A stretch of 64,000 nucleotides of DNA from Liolophura sinensis. Lineage: Eukaryota > Mollusca > Polyplacophora > Chitonida > Chitonidae. The notes below the pieces were generated by a model. The model ran no database searches. It was given only the letters and a program-made list of their open reading frames with translations, and was not told where the DNA came from. The stretch spans positions 86,883,836-86,947,835 of the forward strand of contig NC_088295.1 in the NCBI RefSeq assembly GCF_032854445.1, read 5' to 3'. Every line of letters begins with the position of its first letter. The stretch's first letter is position 1. Shown here in pieces: positions 1 through 12,322 of the stretch. The position numbers were made by a program, and so were the translations under genes.

Positions 1-1237
1 AGAGCTAGCCGAGAAGACAGCTCTACTGGTCCCTGTCCCTGTCCTTTCTTTGCTAGATGCACATAATCTTTTCATACTCAATTTCAATCGTTGTTGTTGC
101 TGTTTACTGCTGTAACCGGAAGGCTGTACATTCAATTTGTAGAAATTTTTCAAAAAGATTTTTTCCGGTGTTTTAAGGTTTACACAGTTGATATGATGAA
201 TATACATAGTGAATTTAGCAAAACGTTTGACCCACGGAATTTTCCATCTGCGTCCCATGCAAGACAGGCAGCATACAGCGTGGTCTGGCCCAGTTAACTC
301 CCCCTTACGATCAGTCCTGGAGCAAGTGGGATAACTTTGTAACGCAAACAATCAGTATAGTACATGTATAACACAATACAATTTTCAGTATTAAATGAAC
401 TGGTTTATCCTTTAGTGATAAACTCTAATAAGTAAATAAAAGTATATTTATGCATTGTTTTAAAAGGTCTATGTAGTGAAGCCTACTTCGATTATTAGAG
501 GCCTTTTCTTTTAATACATTTTGTTCTTAGACATTAAAACATATCGAAAATGTAGGTTTCAATAAAAGATATATCTCTTGATAATGGAGATAACTTCTCC
601 TTTTGAAAAGTTTATACTACACAATTTTTTTGTGTGTTTGCTCTGAAAAAGAATTTTTTCTCTTTAATTATAACCGTGTTCCGTACAAAGCTGGTGACAA
701 GATAGCCTTTTCGAAGAATGATGATTGCTTTCACATTTTCCTGTCTACACTAAAGCTTTATTTTAACGTGCCGTTCGCTCACATGTATAAAGGTTAATAT
801 ATTCTTTAGTAAAGTGCACCAAATCTTAAGTGCAACCGTCCTTTCCTATAGATGACACAGAAATCTTTGCCCTAAAGTTGTTAAGGGCTATCGTTGCATA
901 TCTAATACATTAACAGGATTTGTGGGCATTAACAACTCTCAATTTAAAGATTTAAATCTGCATGAAATACACATTTTTGGTTCAAAATTCGTTTCTATCG
1001 TTTGAGCATTCCTTTATTTATTTACTAAAGCTCCATTCACTCAGAAATTCTCTATCAGTATTCTACAGTGCTAATCTAGTTTGTCATTACAGCCGTTTTT
1101 GTGATCGGCATAAAATCGTGAAATCAGAGCGTTGTTTACAATGAGCAAGGTTAACTCAATTCGTTTATAGGCCTATACTATTCAAACAGAGTAGAGGATA
1201 TTCCTACGGAAGCCTGTTAGTGCCACTGTAACTAAAA
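1..1237. other. no recognisable feature
   Basis: AT-rich sequence with short chance open frames only. None shows a family motif, codon bias or splice signals that would support a gene, and I saw no repeat structure here. Confidence 0.5.
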
Positions 1238-2116
1238 CAGTGGGTCTGTCTAATTCGGTAAAATAGATTACTTTTTCGTTTTCACGAATTAGTCTATCGT
1301 TGTAACGAATTAGCAAGTCGTTTTAACGGATTACTAATTCCGTTTTAATTGACTACTAATTCGTTTTGACGAATAAATAAGTGAAAATATCGGGTTAGCA
1401 AGTCATTTCGTCGTTATCTTATTCCTGACAAGGATTAAGTGGCATGAGTTTTGACAACGGTGGTGGGGTATAAGCTTCTGCTTTTCAGAATAGACTCTCT
1501 TGGCGAATTGTTTGCTGTCCTTTGTTTGCTCATCCACCAGCAGTCAGTCCAAATACTTATTTGTACGTTAAATATAATAAGGCAGATAATAATTAGACAT
1601 TAGATAGGCATTAGACACAAATTATAAACTAATGGTTGAGTGACTGCACAACGGAAATAAAGTTGGGTGGGCCTTTAACGTCTGTCTTTGGTTATGCAAC
1701 TCGGAAATTCTCCTTATCATGACTTCTTTGCTGTTTAACGTTATCCTCAAGAATTTTACATTTACAAAATGATTTTCTTTTTTTCAGGTGGACGGAAACC
1801 ACCGGCCTTTGCAAAGATACTGATCAACTTTCCCATTTGTGGCGTAAGAACATGTACGTCAAATATATTTTCATTTCGAACTTTCAATCAAGAACATGAA
1901 TTTAACCAATCATAATCAGTATTGTTGCAAGTAGGTCAACCGGATGTCCCACACAGTAGTGCAAATGTTCAAGTTTTCTGTGACGTCATGACGTCACAAT
2001 TGTTTTCATCTGAATAGATCTATGCTTCGTTATAACAGAATAATAATTCGTTTTTACGAACTGGTAATTCGTTAAAAGGGAATAGTAACCAATTTTAACG
2101 AATGCTGGACACACTG
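1238..2116. mobile_element. MITE-like element with long inverted ends
   Basis: The left end begins CAGTGGGTC and the right end, read on the minus strand, begins CAGTGTGTCC. The two ends stay alignable for about 70 bases with mismatches, both passing through ATTCG, TAAAAT, TTACT and ACGAATTA blocks in the same order. The inner part of each arm repeats AATTCGTT-like words several times. The roughly 880-bp body holds no coding frame. This fits a non-autonomous DNA transposon, but I see no clear target-site duplication, so the superfamily is open. Confidence 0.55.
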
Positions 2117-2264
2117 TTTATAATCAATAAATGAGGCAAGTTTATTAATATTCAATGTCGTTATCTACCGTTTTTCTTCGGTAATTATCTACCGTATTTC
2201 ATATAGTCAATATATACGTAATTCTAGCAGGAATATTGAGTTGCTTTTTCTCACATGGTTAAAC

Positions 2265-2600
2265 CATCTAATGAGTGAGTCAGTGAGTGCTTGGGGTTTA
2301 ACGTCGTACTTAACAATTTTTCAGTCATATGATGATGAAGGAGTCCTTAGTTTGGATGTAATGTACCTCCTTGTTGCAGGATGTCTTCCCACCGCTAGTG
2401 CTGCTTCACTGAGACGACTTACCGCCCGAGCCATTATACTGATACGGGTCAACCAGTCGTTGCACTAAGCACTTAATGCTGAACGCCAAGCGAGGAAGCT
2501 ACAAATTCCTCTTTTAAGGCCTTAGATGAAATCCGACCCAGGATTGACCCTGGATCTACCGCCTCCCGAAGCGGACTGCTATCGGGGCAGGTGACAATCT
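2265..2600 (-). mobile_element. SINE, family B (second SINE family)
   Basis: The sequence starts with a GAGTGAGT-rich tail followed by GGGGTTTAACGTCGTAC and TTTTTCAGTCATATGA. It runs on to a head that could be tRNA-derived. The same order, in the opposite orientation, occurs at 40736-40975 with long near-identical blocks such as CGGGTCAACCAGTCGTTGCA. Two copies in one window show it is dispersed. An open frame of 75 codons inside it is incidental. Confidence 0.7.
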
Positions 2601-2850
2601 ATTGAACAACTTACTCATATCTTTGCTTTTCCAAAAGGCTGGTAAAGAATATTCTACTTTCAACATTACTAATATCTGTCCCAAATTTTAGAAGAATTAA
2701 TTTTATTGACATAAACACTTTGTCAATAACAGGGAAACTCCTTTCGAACAAAACGATAACTGCCCATGTTCAAGGCAGGATTAATCGATTTTACTAACAA
2801 GCTAAAGTGCACTACAACAAGATTCAGGTGCGTGTGATACAAAACGGATG

Positions 2851-2983
2851 CAGGGTACGGGTGTGTTTCCACGGCTCGCAGGGTACGGGTATGTTTTCCC
2901 GATTCGCAGGGTACGGGTATGTTTTCACGATTCGCAGGGTACGGGTGTGTTTTCACGATTCGCAGGGTGTGTTTTCACGATTA
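2851..2983. repeat. 28-bp minisatellite, about 4.7 copies
   Basis: The unit starts CAGGGTACGGGTRTGTTTTC and recurs at 2851, 2879, 2907, 2935 and 2963; the last copy is shortened. The small open frames that cross it on both strands are products of the repeat and are not taken as genes. Confidence 0.85.
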
Positions 2984-2989
2984 ACATGA

Positions 2990-4586
2990 CCTGTCGTTAA
3001 CAGCCTAGCTCTACTCATTACTCATTCACATTAATACACTCGTACTTTCGACAAATATCAACACTGACTGGAATGTTCTCTGCTTTTTTGCTGGCCAGTT
3101 TGCTGTTGCTCATTTCTATACATGTAATTATACGATCCTTCCAAAATTATCTGTGGCTACCTGTCATAACTGATCATATTGCAATATTTTTTGCAAAAAA
3201 CACAAAAATCCATATCCGAAACACGTGATGTAAGAAAGAGCAGAATAAAAGAAAACGTTTACCAGCAGTTTTAAATCGCCTGAGAATTCTATAGTCATCT
3301 GTCTTCGTGAAAGTGGTCTCCAACGGTGAATGACGTAATAAAATAAAACGCTTTTTTCTGCGTGTCCCGAATGCATTCCAAGATTGGAATCTGTCGCAAA
3401 CTGCTGCCCACTATGTATGACAGGATGGTATAGGGAAAAGAGGATAAAATATGCGTTATGAGATAGTGTGTGTTGTCATGACTTTATATGTAGTGCTCAA
3501 GCAATATATGTTCATGCCAAATTGACAATTTATGTCGTGCCCATTTGACAATATAGCACTATCATATATCATATATCAATATCATATCACCTCCATGACT
3601 GCAATTTATTTTATCGACCATAGAGCGTTGGTGACATTTTCCATTAAGATATCTGATTAATGTTTGTGCTAATAATTGTGAGCAGTTTGAAAACCATCCA
3701 TATCGATCACACTTGACAACAATCCTAGTTTACGACATATTTATAAATGGAATAGATAACTCTGCTCAAGCAGCAGGCATTAAAGGCATTTTCGTATTTT
3801 TGAACTTTGATAACGTGTTGTCGACGTGACTGTAGTTCTTGTTTTGTGGTGGTATAGGGAAAGAGCATTTATATCACATTGCAGAGGTGAATCCATAGAA
3901 ATAACTATAACGCATTTCCGGTGTTGTGCGTTGAAAAAAGTGACGTGGTTGGTCGGGTTAGATCTCAGGAACCCCACAGTGTGGGGTGTCAAGGCATGAG
4001 GTCCAAATGGCTTTGTGGCCTTTCCACCGAACGACCTGTGAAGCCAGCGTTAATTCACATATATCATTGTCCCAGTGACCAAGTTCTCCGCTTCCAGAAC
4101 TTCACTCCGAAACTCATAGAAATTGTGCATTAGGTAGACGTAACTACAAGTACAATACTCAGAAAACTGTTGTAAATAACTGTGGTTTAATCAAAATTTT
4201 GATCAAGACAACATGAAAATGTGACCTCTTCAACAATGATAATATCATATATGGAACTGTGCTGAACGTACAATCACCAACAATATGTCGCACAAACATT
4301 CTGAAATCAACAAAAGTAAACCTTTGGACCTGGAGGAGTAAACATTTACTGCTTACTTGTTTCGTGGCCGTTCTTTATGAACGGGTTGTTGTCGGTTTCT
4401 GGCTCTGTCTGGTTTGCCCGCATTATAATGCTATTTATTATTTCCAGTATCTATAACCAGTTTCTCATATTTCTCAAGGCATTGCATTAACCTATAATAG
4501 TGAAAACAATGCTTATAATAAAACCTTATTATACTAACGCGCATATTTTACGTCTCGGGGAGGCAAAAACATTCAAGTGTAATTAT
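2990..4586. other. no recognisable feature
   Basis: Ordinary AT-rich intergenic sequence. Small frames at 3164-3376, 3780-3992 and 3921-4133 lack any recognisable motif and overlap each other on opposite strands, so I do not call them. Confidence 0.45.
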
Positions 4587-4838
4587 CAAGTTCTGAGAAA
4601 CTGCCTATAACAATTGAGTGTAATACTATATTTGATACTAACAGCAAGTGCATTTGGGGTGTATATGTACCAAGTCCTGGGAAATTGCCTATAACAATTG
4701 AGTGTAATACTATATTTGACACTAACAGCAAGTGCATTTGGGGTGTATATGTACCAAGTCCTGGGAAATTGCCTATAACAATTGAATGTGATACCATATT
4801 TGATACTAACAGCTAGTGCATTTGGGGTGTATATGTAT
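4587..4838. repeat. 84-bp tandem repeat, three copies
   Basis: Copies start at 4587, 4671 and 4755 with the word CAAGTYCTGRGAAAYTGCCT and are highly similar. Because 84 is a multiple of three, the minus strand stays open and would encode a 28-residue repeat. Nothing else suggests a protein. Confidence 0.9.
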
Positions 4839-4842
4839 CAAG

Positions 4843-6173
4843 TTTCCAGCTGTCTTTTTCACCTTATCCTGCTGTATATATCCACGCAACAATCGTCCAA
4901 GTTCACATTGCTTTTCACCCATCTTTCTTGCCTTACCCGGTTCTCTCATATTGGGGTTAGGTCATCGCAGCCATATCCATCGCACATCATGGAGTCCAAG
5001 TTCACGTTAAATAAGGAACAGCTCAAGCTGTAAAAGCGGAGTAACATCCCAATAAGTTTATATACATATATATGGGTTTGGCAGAAAATGAAGGTAAACC
5101 GAAAGCTGATCACTCAAAATTAAACATAAAAGTAGTCTTTGGGAGTATATTTTTTAAAAAGAGAGCTGAATGCAATGGAATGTTTGAATTTTACTGTGGT
5201 TTTATGAACTAAATAGGCACTCCGATATCATTCTATCAAAAAGTTCCACACTCTAAAAAGGGTTTTAATGTTAGGGGCCGTAAAGGTTGCCATGCTAATT
5301 ACATCAGCATGATGCCTTTATGAACAGTTGCAATGAAAGCGCGACTGAGATACTTATTTAGCCGTTATTTGACATGGAACTCATTCACGGACTACGAATT
5401 TGAGCTTTGATATGGAATTCATGCCTGGAATATTCATTGTCTGCCCGGCATCATTGAAAACTGATGACCGCTTCTCTCTTGTGTGTTACCGGCTTTATTT
5501 CTTATTTGTGTAATTTCTTACATACCTTTGTCTTCGGGAGTTAGTGTTAAACGTTGTTGTGGAAATGGATCTTGCGATTATCGACTTGGAACGCCCTTTA
5601 CGGACTACGAATGGTATAGGAATGTCGGACTTGACGCTTATATTTATTGAACCACGGGTAAATGATTACTTAAATGATGTTTACAAAAATTCCCTTCTGT
5701 GTAAATGTAGTAAATCGATGGCTTGACGTCAGAGTACACTGTCACTTTCATTACCGGAAACTCTGCCTTAGAATTCAAACATTTTAATGAATTAAATTAC
5801 ATTTAAAAAGTGTAATAATCCTGCTAAAAGTATCGATACAATTAGATATAGTTTTCAATAGTCTGTTGCTTATTTCAATTTTGAGTTATCTTTGCCTTTA
5901 TTTATATGGCTACGATTTTCATATTAACAGTTATAACTGATCGATCCCCTTAAAAGCTGAGTTGAAAGTGTCTTCGGTTTGGAAACTATTTTGGATTGCA
6001 GTGTTCACCAGCACGAGCACATTTAAAATATCGATTGTGCCGACTACTTTACTGACAACTGACGACGTATTTCTCATTTTATACGCTACCAAAGTAACTT
6101 CAGCTGCTGAGTTCTTTAAACAGCTTCTTGCAAAAGACTGTTTTTGTTCTGGATATTAGATGTTTAAATGAAT
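4843..6173. other. no recognisable feature
   Basis: AT-rich sequence without supported genes. Open frames at 5544-5726 and 5962-6159 are short and motif-free. Confidence 0.45.
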
Positions 6174-6331
6174 TTTATTTATTTATTTGATTGGTGTTTT
6201 ACGCCGTACTCAAGAATATTTGACTTATACGACGGCGGCCAGCATTATGGTGGGAGGAAACTGGGCAGAGCGCGGAGGAAACCCACAACCATCCGCAGGT
6301 TGCTGGCAGACCTTCACACGTACGGCCGGAG
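6174..6331 (-). mobile_element. SINE, family A, head missing
   Basis: Read from the tail, this shows TTTATTTATTTGATTGGTG, then ACGCCGTACTCAAGAATATT, the CGGCGGCCAGCATTATGGTG block and the CCATCCGCAGGTTGCTGGC block. These occur in the same order in the full copy at 9245-9510. The tRNA-like head is absent, as in a 5'-truncated insertion. Confidence 0.85.
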
Positions 6332-6836
6332 TATAAATGAATAGCTGTAATAAAAACGTAACTGAAATATACTTTTTCTTGTTTAATAGGAAGATGCTGT
6401 ATATCGGGCCTAATACAGATATAGACCTTTCAGAGTTTAAACATAGTGTTGTGAACAAGGTAATGGACGTGACACATGCGATATTACACACATCACTGAA
6501 AATCTATCAACTATACTTCTACTTCCAAATATTTATCTACCGTTAAAATTATGTATAGTTTTAAGCGATTGTGATTCTAATTTTATTTTCGAAACTGGAC
6601 TTTTGATATTCTTTAGCGAGTCACGATCTGAGCTCACACTTAACTTACACTATTATTCATGCGCATTCGTATCTTGTACGCGGTCATGAAACTTTTATGG
6701 GCGTATCGATCACGGTTTATATACCTAATACTCAGGAATTTACAGAATTGTGCTGGGATTTCGAAATGTGCACTTTTTTTTATCATTCGCTCCTGACCCT
6801 CCGCCTAACCACACAAGTTACTTTATGAGTACTCAC

Positions 6837-7042
6837 AAAACCCATTCGGGACATGAATGTGTAAATGACGCCATGAAGTATGGCGTACACTGACAGTGTC
6901 TCCAACCAGAGTGTGTGCGACATGATTCCTCATCCCAACAGATGGTTGTGTCACATATGGGGCCTGGGGGACAGGAAGCACGGCTCAGTGTTGCAGACAC
7001 CAAACATATCAACCCCACGATCAAGGCAAAGCTTGGACACAT
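6837..7042 (-). CDS. secreted cysteine-rich peptide, copy 1 (first coding exon)
   Basis: The frame starts at ATG 7042-7040 and gives 68 full codons plus two bases before a GTGAGT donor at 6836. A candidate acceptor (TTTTCAG) at 7058 puts 15 untranslated bases before the ATG. Residues 3-22 are hydrophobic and look like a signal peptide. The mature part has seven cysteines (24, 30, 35, 41, 50, 52, 64) spaced C-X5-C-X4-C-X5-C-X8-C-X-C-X11-C, with the motifs SCPPG, SGW and CQCTP. The exon at 13994-14184 has the same spacing, the same flanking leader AGACGGCTNTCCAGC and the same phase-2 donor after W-(I/V)-L. The next exon, and probably an eighth cysteine, was not found. Seen: spacing and splice signals. 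Inferred: secretion and disulfide folding. Family and function unknown. Confidence 0.65.
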
Positions 7043-7057
7043 GCTGGATAGCCGTCT

Positions 7058-9244
7058 CTGAAAACAGACACCGTTTTTAACAACTGGATGTTTGGGGACA
7101 ATTCCACAGTGCACTAGAAAAATAAATTCCACTATCGCACAAAAAAAAATAAAAAAAATTCACGGATGTATTTAAATGTGTGTACAAAGTTTATTTATAT
7201 TTATATGAATGCCGGTTAAAACCGGTCCATCGAATGATATATTCTCTTATACAAGAGCTTACATAAGTTTCATCGCTGTGTTGTCAAAGTTGAATTTGAA
7301 AAATTTTCCGCTTACCATAAACAACTATTGTCTTTTCTAGTCCAGTTTTCACATGCAGATATTACAGGCATATTCTTTCAGTCAAAGAGATAGTCATTTG
7401 ATCAATGCGGAAGCCTGTTTAAGCAAGTGTAGAATAGCCTCACGGTGAAAAATTGAGAGGAAGGAGGTCGAAACTTTGATGGTTTTTTTCGGATTTTTGA
7501 CGCGCTTCGCTCGAAATTTCGACCTCTTTCGAAAATGTCAAAACGAAATTTTGACATCATTAATTCGAAATATTGACATAACAGTTGAAATTTGGAGCAG
7601 GAAGCCAACATTTCGATGTAGTCTTAGAGTTTGTTATAAATGAAATAAATAAATAAATCAAAATTTAGACAAAACTTTCCTTTGTCCAAATTTTGACTAC
7701 GCCCTTACCCCTTTCCATTTTTTCACTGTGATACAAGTCGGCTTCTGTAGATCATCGCCAAATCTATTAAAGAATCAAGGGTCAAGATATACTTTATATC
7801 GGATTGTACAGAAGCAGTACTTACTATACCTCACGGAATCTCCCGCAGGTACTGAAGTGTTACACGGGTAGATGGACTCAGCTCAGTCGTTGAGGCGTTG
7901 TGTCTGAATGTACCTGCACGACGACCAAGTGGATAGTTATACAGCCTCATACACCTATCGGCAAGTAATCAAATACTTCAGGTTAGGGATACAATATCCG
8001 TTGACGTAAATGCAGACAATAGATATTCATTGACTGATTCGAAGTATATGAGCGACCTTCTATACCAAAGTATAGACCTATATAGTTCAACCTTGATATT
8101 TATGTTTATAAATAATTAATTTTTACACATTGTACCTTGAAATTGAAATGATCTAGAGCATCATTAACTCTAATAAAATGTTAAAATCCTTACATTACTA
8201 AATCATTCTCATGATGTATATAATAACAAAAGAAAAAGGGGTGGGGGGGGGGGGGTAATGCCGATTAACGGGTCATAACTGCAAATCAGTAAATAAGTTT
8301 AAAGTTTAAGTTTTAAGTTTTCTAGTTTCTGTACATGCTTGATGCTAATTTATACCTCCACACGCATTTAACAGTCCGCTAGAAATATTTTTGATATCGA
8401 AGTATGGAAGAGGAATAGTAGTATTAATAAATCTGATGTAATTCTCGAATTTCACATGTTGATAATTAGCCAATAGCCCGTGTCCTAGCAACAATGTGTG
8501 TTGTACAATTGTGACGAGTACCTATGTTAAATAATTGGGTTATGCTGATTCTATTGCATTTGTCAGCTGACAGGGGGCGCTGTATGCGTTGTGTCCACAA
8601 CCAAATCACTGACGTAAAAGATCGACCGATATCATTGGACGATGGGCCACAGATCTAATTATGGGTTCGCAATATGGTCACCCCGATAGAAGAACAGTGT
8701 TTGCTTATTTTTCTATCTTTGGAGCCTCAGCTATTATCATAGATACACAAGATGACCTTTTATATGCAGTATAATTGATCTGAGAGTGTTCTTTTCCTTT
8801 AAGGCGATGCTTGACATCAACGAAAAAATCTTTTATCTTTAGCTTCGCAGCGTCATTGTCACTATACCTTGCCCTTCACAGACATAAATCTGCTTTATTC
8901 GTCAACAATATATTCACACTTGGATTGTTAGCGTCGCTTTTACTATTTGAGACCTCTACATAAGAGGGACAATGGAAGATAATAATATCACATACGCCAA
9001 TGAGAAAATGACTTCCTACAGAAAGTTTTGATTAAGTTTAATTTAAACAAGGTGAAAAAGAGAAAATTTTCTAGGGCAAAACAGTGCTTATCATTGATTT
9101 AAGTTTTTCATTCTTCAAATATTCATTTCACGGTTCAATGTTAAAGGGATAAATGAACTTTGTTCCCCAAAGAAGACACGAGATTATGGAATTATGTGAT
9201 AATTATTTATTTACATGTATTTCTTTATTTATTTGATTCTTGTA
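7058..9244. other. intergenic, small inverted repeat, poly-G tract
   Basis: No gene is supported. A 10-bp perfect inverted pair, GAGGTCGAAA at 7464 and TTTCGACCTC at 7517, sits in a stretch rich in TCGAAATTT and TTTTGACA words (about 7440-7690). A poly-G run lies near 8240. Confidence 0.4.
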
Positions 9245-9510
9245 TTGATTTATTTATTTGATTGATGTTTTACGCCATACTCAAGAATATTTCATTTATA
9301 CGACGGCGGCCAGCATTACGGTGGGAGGAAACTGGACAGAGCCCGGGCAAAACCCACGACCATCCGCAGGCTGCTGACTGACCTTCCCACTTAAGGCCGA
9401 AGAGGAAGTCAGCATGAGCTAGACTTGAACTCACGGCGACCGCATTGGTGAGAGGGTCCTGGGTCTTTACGCTGCGCTAGCGCGCTAACGAACTGAGCCA
9501 AGGAGGCCCC
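9245..9510 (-). mobile_element. full-length tRNA-derived SINE, family A, with target duplication
   Basis: The body is flanked by a perfect 11-bp direct repeat TGATTCTTGTA at 9234-9244 and 9511-9521. Read on the minus strand it starts GGGGCCTCCTTGGCTCAG, with an A-box-like GGCTCAGTTCGTTAGCG and a B-box-like GAGTTCAAGTC. It then passes through the common central blocks and ends with GTACTCAAGAATATTT (complement) and a TAAA-type tail. This is the best reference copy in the window and sets the family's orientation and limits. Confidence 0.92.
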
Positions 9511-9678
9511 TGATTCTTGTAAAAATGTGTGCAATAATTATATGTTTATGTCTTAATGAGTACATTTTGTCTTTTCCTTATAATAGTGTTACATGAACCA
9601 TACATTACCTTTTCCCAGTAGGGGAAAACGTTCCCAAGATAAACATAATAAGGCAGAATATTATTAAATCTGTGTAGC

Positions 9679-10027
9679 CATATGTCTTAATATACCTTAC
9701 GATCTAGTCCTCTGTATCAGGCATATTCTGTTTCCATATAAAGGCATATGTCTTAATATACCTTACGGTCTAGTCCTCTGTATCAGGCATATTCTGTTTC
9801 CATGCAGAGGCATATGTCTTAATATACCTTACGGTCTAGTCCTCTGTATCAGGCATATTCTGTTTCCATGCAGAGGCATATGTCTTAATATACCTTACGA
9901 TCTAGTCCTCTGTATCAGGCATATTCTGTTTCCATGCAGAGGCATATGTCTTAATATACCTTACGGTGTAGTCCTCTGTATCAGGCATATTCTGTTTCCA
10001 TTCAGAGGCATATGTCTTAATATACAT
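9679..10027. repeat. 66-bp minisatellite, about 5.3 copies
   Basis: The unit starts CATATGTCTTAATATACCTT and recurs every 66 bases at 9679, 9745, 9811, 9877 and 9943, with a partial copy at 10009. Copies differ at only a few sites, so the array is young or homogenised. It ends right beside a SINE fragment. Confidence 0.95.
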
Positions 10028-10032
10028 ATACT

Positions 10033-10110
10033 GTCAGTTTCCTCTCACCATGATGCTGAGTGAAATATTCTTGAGTACGGCGTAAAACATCAATCAAATA
10101 AATTTAAAAA
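10033..10110 (+). mobile_element. SINE family A, 3' fragment
   Basis: Carries GTTTCCTCTCACCATGATGC and TATTCTTGAGTACGGCGTAA followed by a CAATCAAATAAATTT tail, the 3' third of family A, directly after the 66-bp array. Confidence 0.8.
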
Positions 10111-10886
10111 ATGAATAAATAATCATTGTATAAACAAACAGCTAGTTGATGGTCACAGCGTACTGTATGAACGATTTCGACATGAACCAGATAAACGTTG
10201 TCCTTCGCCTTGCAACCTCTCCACGCAAAATGACGGGTACCGTCAGTGCCCGCAAGTTAGGAACCCAAGGAAAAAAGGATTTGGTAGTATTATTTTCGTT
10301 TCATAGCCATTTAATAACAGTGGGAAGCCTTTTGATGCAATTAATACAGAATTCTTCAATTTCTCCACAGCCATGACATCTGGCTCTTGTATCTGGCAGT
10401 AGGGGTGTACCAAGCAAACGGAAAGACGTGCACATTATCTTAATTTTGTGTTGTACCTTTCTTCGGGCAAGAAGCATATTTATGGCGCAGTTTAAACAAG
10501 AACTCACAGCTGTTGTTCGTCAGACAGACGTAAACATAGATAAGAGTCGAGCAATTACTGCGAATAACTTTTATTTATTCATAATCTTGAGTATGACGAA
10601 CAAATCGCATTTGAACTGATTCTACTGTAAAATGGCGATCACGTCTTCACGGACACATAATTACTCACAAGATTTCACAGGGCCACTCTGAAAGTAAACA
10701 AATGCGAAAATTCTCTAATTTGGCTGAAAGCTTGTTCTTTCGCCTCGCTTTGTTAGTCAAAGTGCATTTAAGATGCATTTTGTAATTAACTGGTCAAACA
10801 TCCATGAAAAGGAATACGAACACGTTATTTTTAAATCATTACTCTTATACAGTTTTATTGATGAAAGGACAGCAACCTGTGCATGG

Positions 10887-11000
10887 TGTTGGGTTTCCCC
10901 CTGGGCTCTTCCCGGTTTCCTCACACCGTTATGTTGGCCGATATTGTGTGAAATATTTCTGAGTACGTCGTAAAACACCAATAGAATAAATAAATAGATA
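10887..11000 (+). mobile_element. SINE family A, 3' fragment
   Basis: Shows the GGGTTTCCCCCTGGGCTCTT block, CGGTTTCCTCACACCGTTAT, and a degraded CTGAGTACGTCGTAAAACACC tail with AATAAATAAATAG. The tRNA head is missing. Confidence 0.8.
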
Positions 11001-12322
11001 AATTACTGATGAAAGGTATTACCAATGTAATTTGTAGAAATCTTAGAATTTGTTTTGGCCATTTCATGGAAAATTGTGCATAATCTTGAATTTACGCAAC
11101 ACTGGCTAATGATAAAACAAAACTAAAGGCTGTGTAATGTATAGTCAGTTATTCGAATTGTCCAGTCCCCGCTTCAGGAGGTTTATATTATGTAGGCCCC
11201 ACGTGTACGTAAATTTGGCTTTCCTACCTTACCTGGTGTCTTTAAATCGAAGGAAGGTCATCACAGCCATTTCCGCCACACATCACAGTGTCCAGGTCCA
11301 CGTTGTATACGGAGCAGGTAAAGCTGGAAAGATATCAAAATACGCTCTTATTATCGCACTGCTGTCCTTTTATAATACCTGTGCTTACCGCGCATATAGC
11401 TGAGACAACGCTTTGGCGATCAGCACTAAGAGGTTGAAGCAAGGAAACAGGACTACTTTGCCCGGTGTTAGTATAATGTGCCTGCTGTCTTAGGCATGGC
11501 AATTGAGTGGCAGCAGCACACACCTAATAACACACAGCTATTACTAGTCTATTCAGTCCGGCCTTAGCTGTGGGGTGTCGTAAAACACCAATCAGATAAA
11601 TAAATAAATGCGGTCTCCATAGGGTCTCCGGGATGAAAATTGCACTTCAGACCTTAGGGCAAGCTGGTCGTAAAAGGCGACTAACCAATACCTCACCGAT
11701 GTGGGCTCTGTATTCACGATGGCGTGTCTAATGTTTCAGGGGTTTAACAGTGGTTTAACATGGACACATAAATAAAAAAAAAATAAATATAAGCCACAAA
11801 CAAATTTTGGGGGCAAACAGGAAATGTTGTCACAGTCGATTAGCCACACAATGATCCTCGTATATTAAGACACACAGTCGGCAGAGAAATTATGAACCGT
11901 TAACTAGTCAGTTCCAGAGCATGTAACTGTTCAGATACCGTTTAAAATCTAAGTGATGCAAATGGGCTTAAATTTCTATTTTATTTTATTTTTTTATTTG
12001 GGAATGATCAAGAGGTATAAACCCAGGAATAGACAACACGAAAACTATATACATGTGAAGCTACAAGCTACCGATTGGATAACATAAGCATAGACACAGA
12101 TAAAAGAGAGAGAACAAGGGATACAATTTATTAAAATTTATTAATATTTATTAATATTATTTATTAAAGATGTATCAAAAAATTACCAGAACGGAATAAA
12201 ATCTGAAAAATTGCTAAAAACGACAGGAATAATAACAGATATAAATAGAATTATCTAAAATATAATTTGTCACTCGATTTAAAAAATGTATTCTGAGATA
12301 AAAATATCTGTACCTGTGGAAA
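11001..12322. other. intergenic with a SINE tail remnant
   Basis: A SINE family A tail (GTCGTAAAACACCAATCAGA then TAAATAAATAAATG) lies at about 11577-11612. Next to it, TTAGGGCAAGCTGGTCGTAA at about 11653 looks like part of another dispersed repeat, though only one copy is visible here. An AT-rich stretch of TTTATT words lies around 12120-12170. No gene is supported. Confidence 0.45.

Noticed and set aside
2241-2468. 75-codon open frame
   Set aside because: It lies inside a SINE family B copy whose sequence recurs at 40736-40975.
10301-10507. cysteine-rich frame (RCHGCGEIEEFCINC) as a downstream exon of the secreted peptide copy 2
   Set aside because: The acceptor before it gives the wrong phase for the phase-2 donor at 13993, and no similar exon was found near copy 1.
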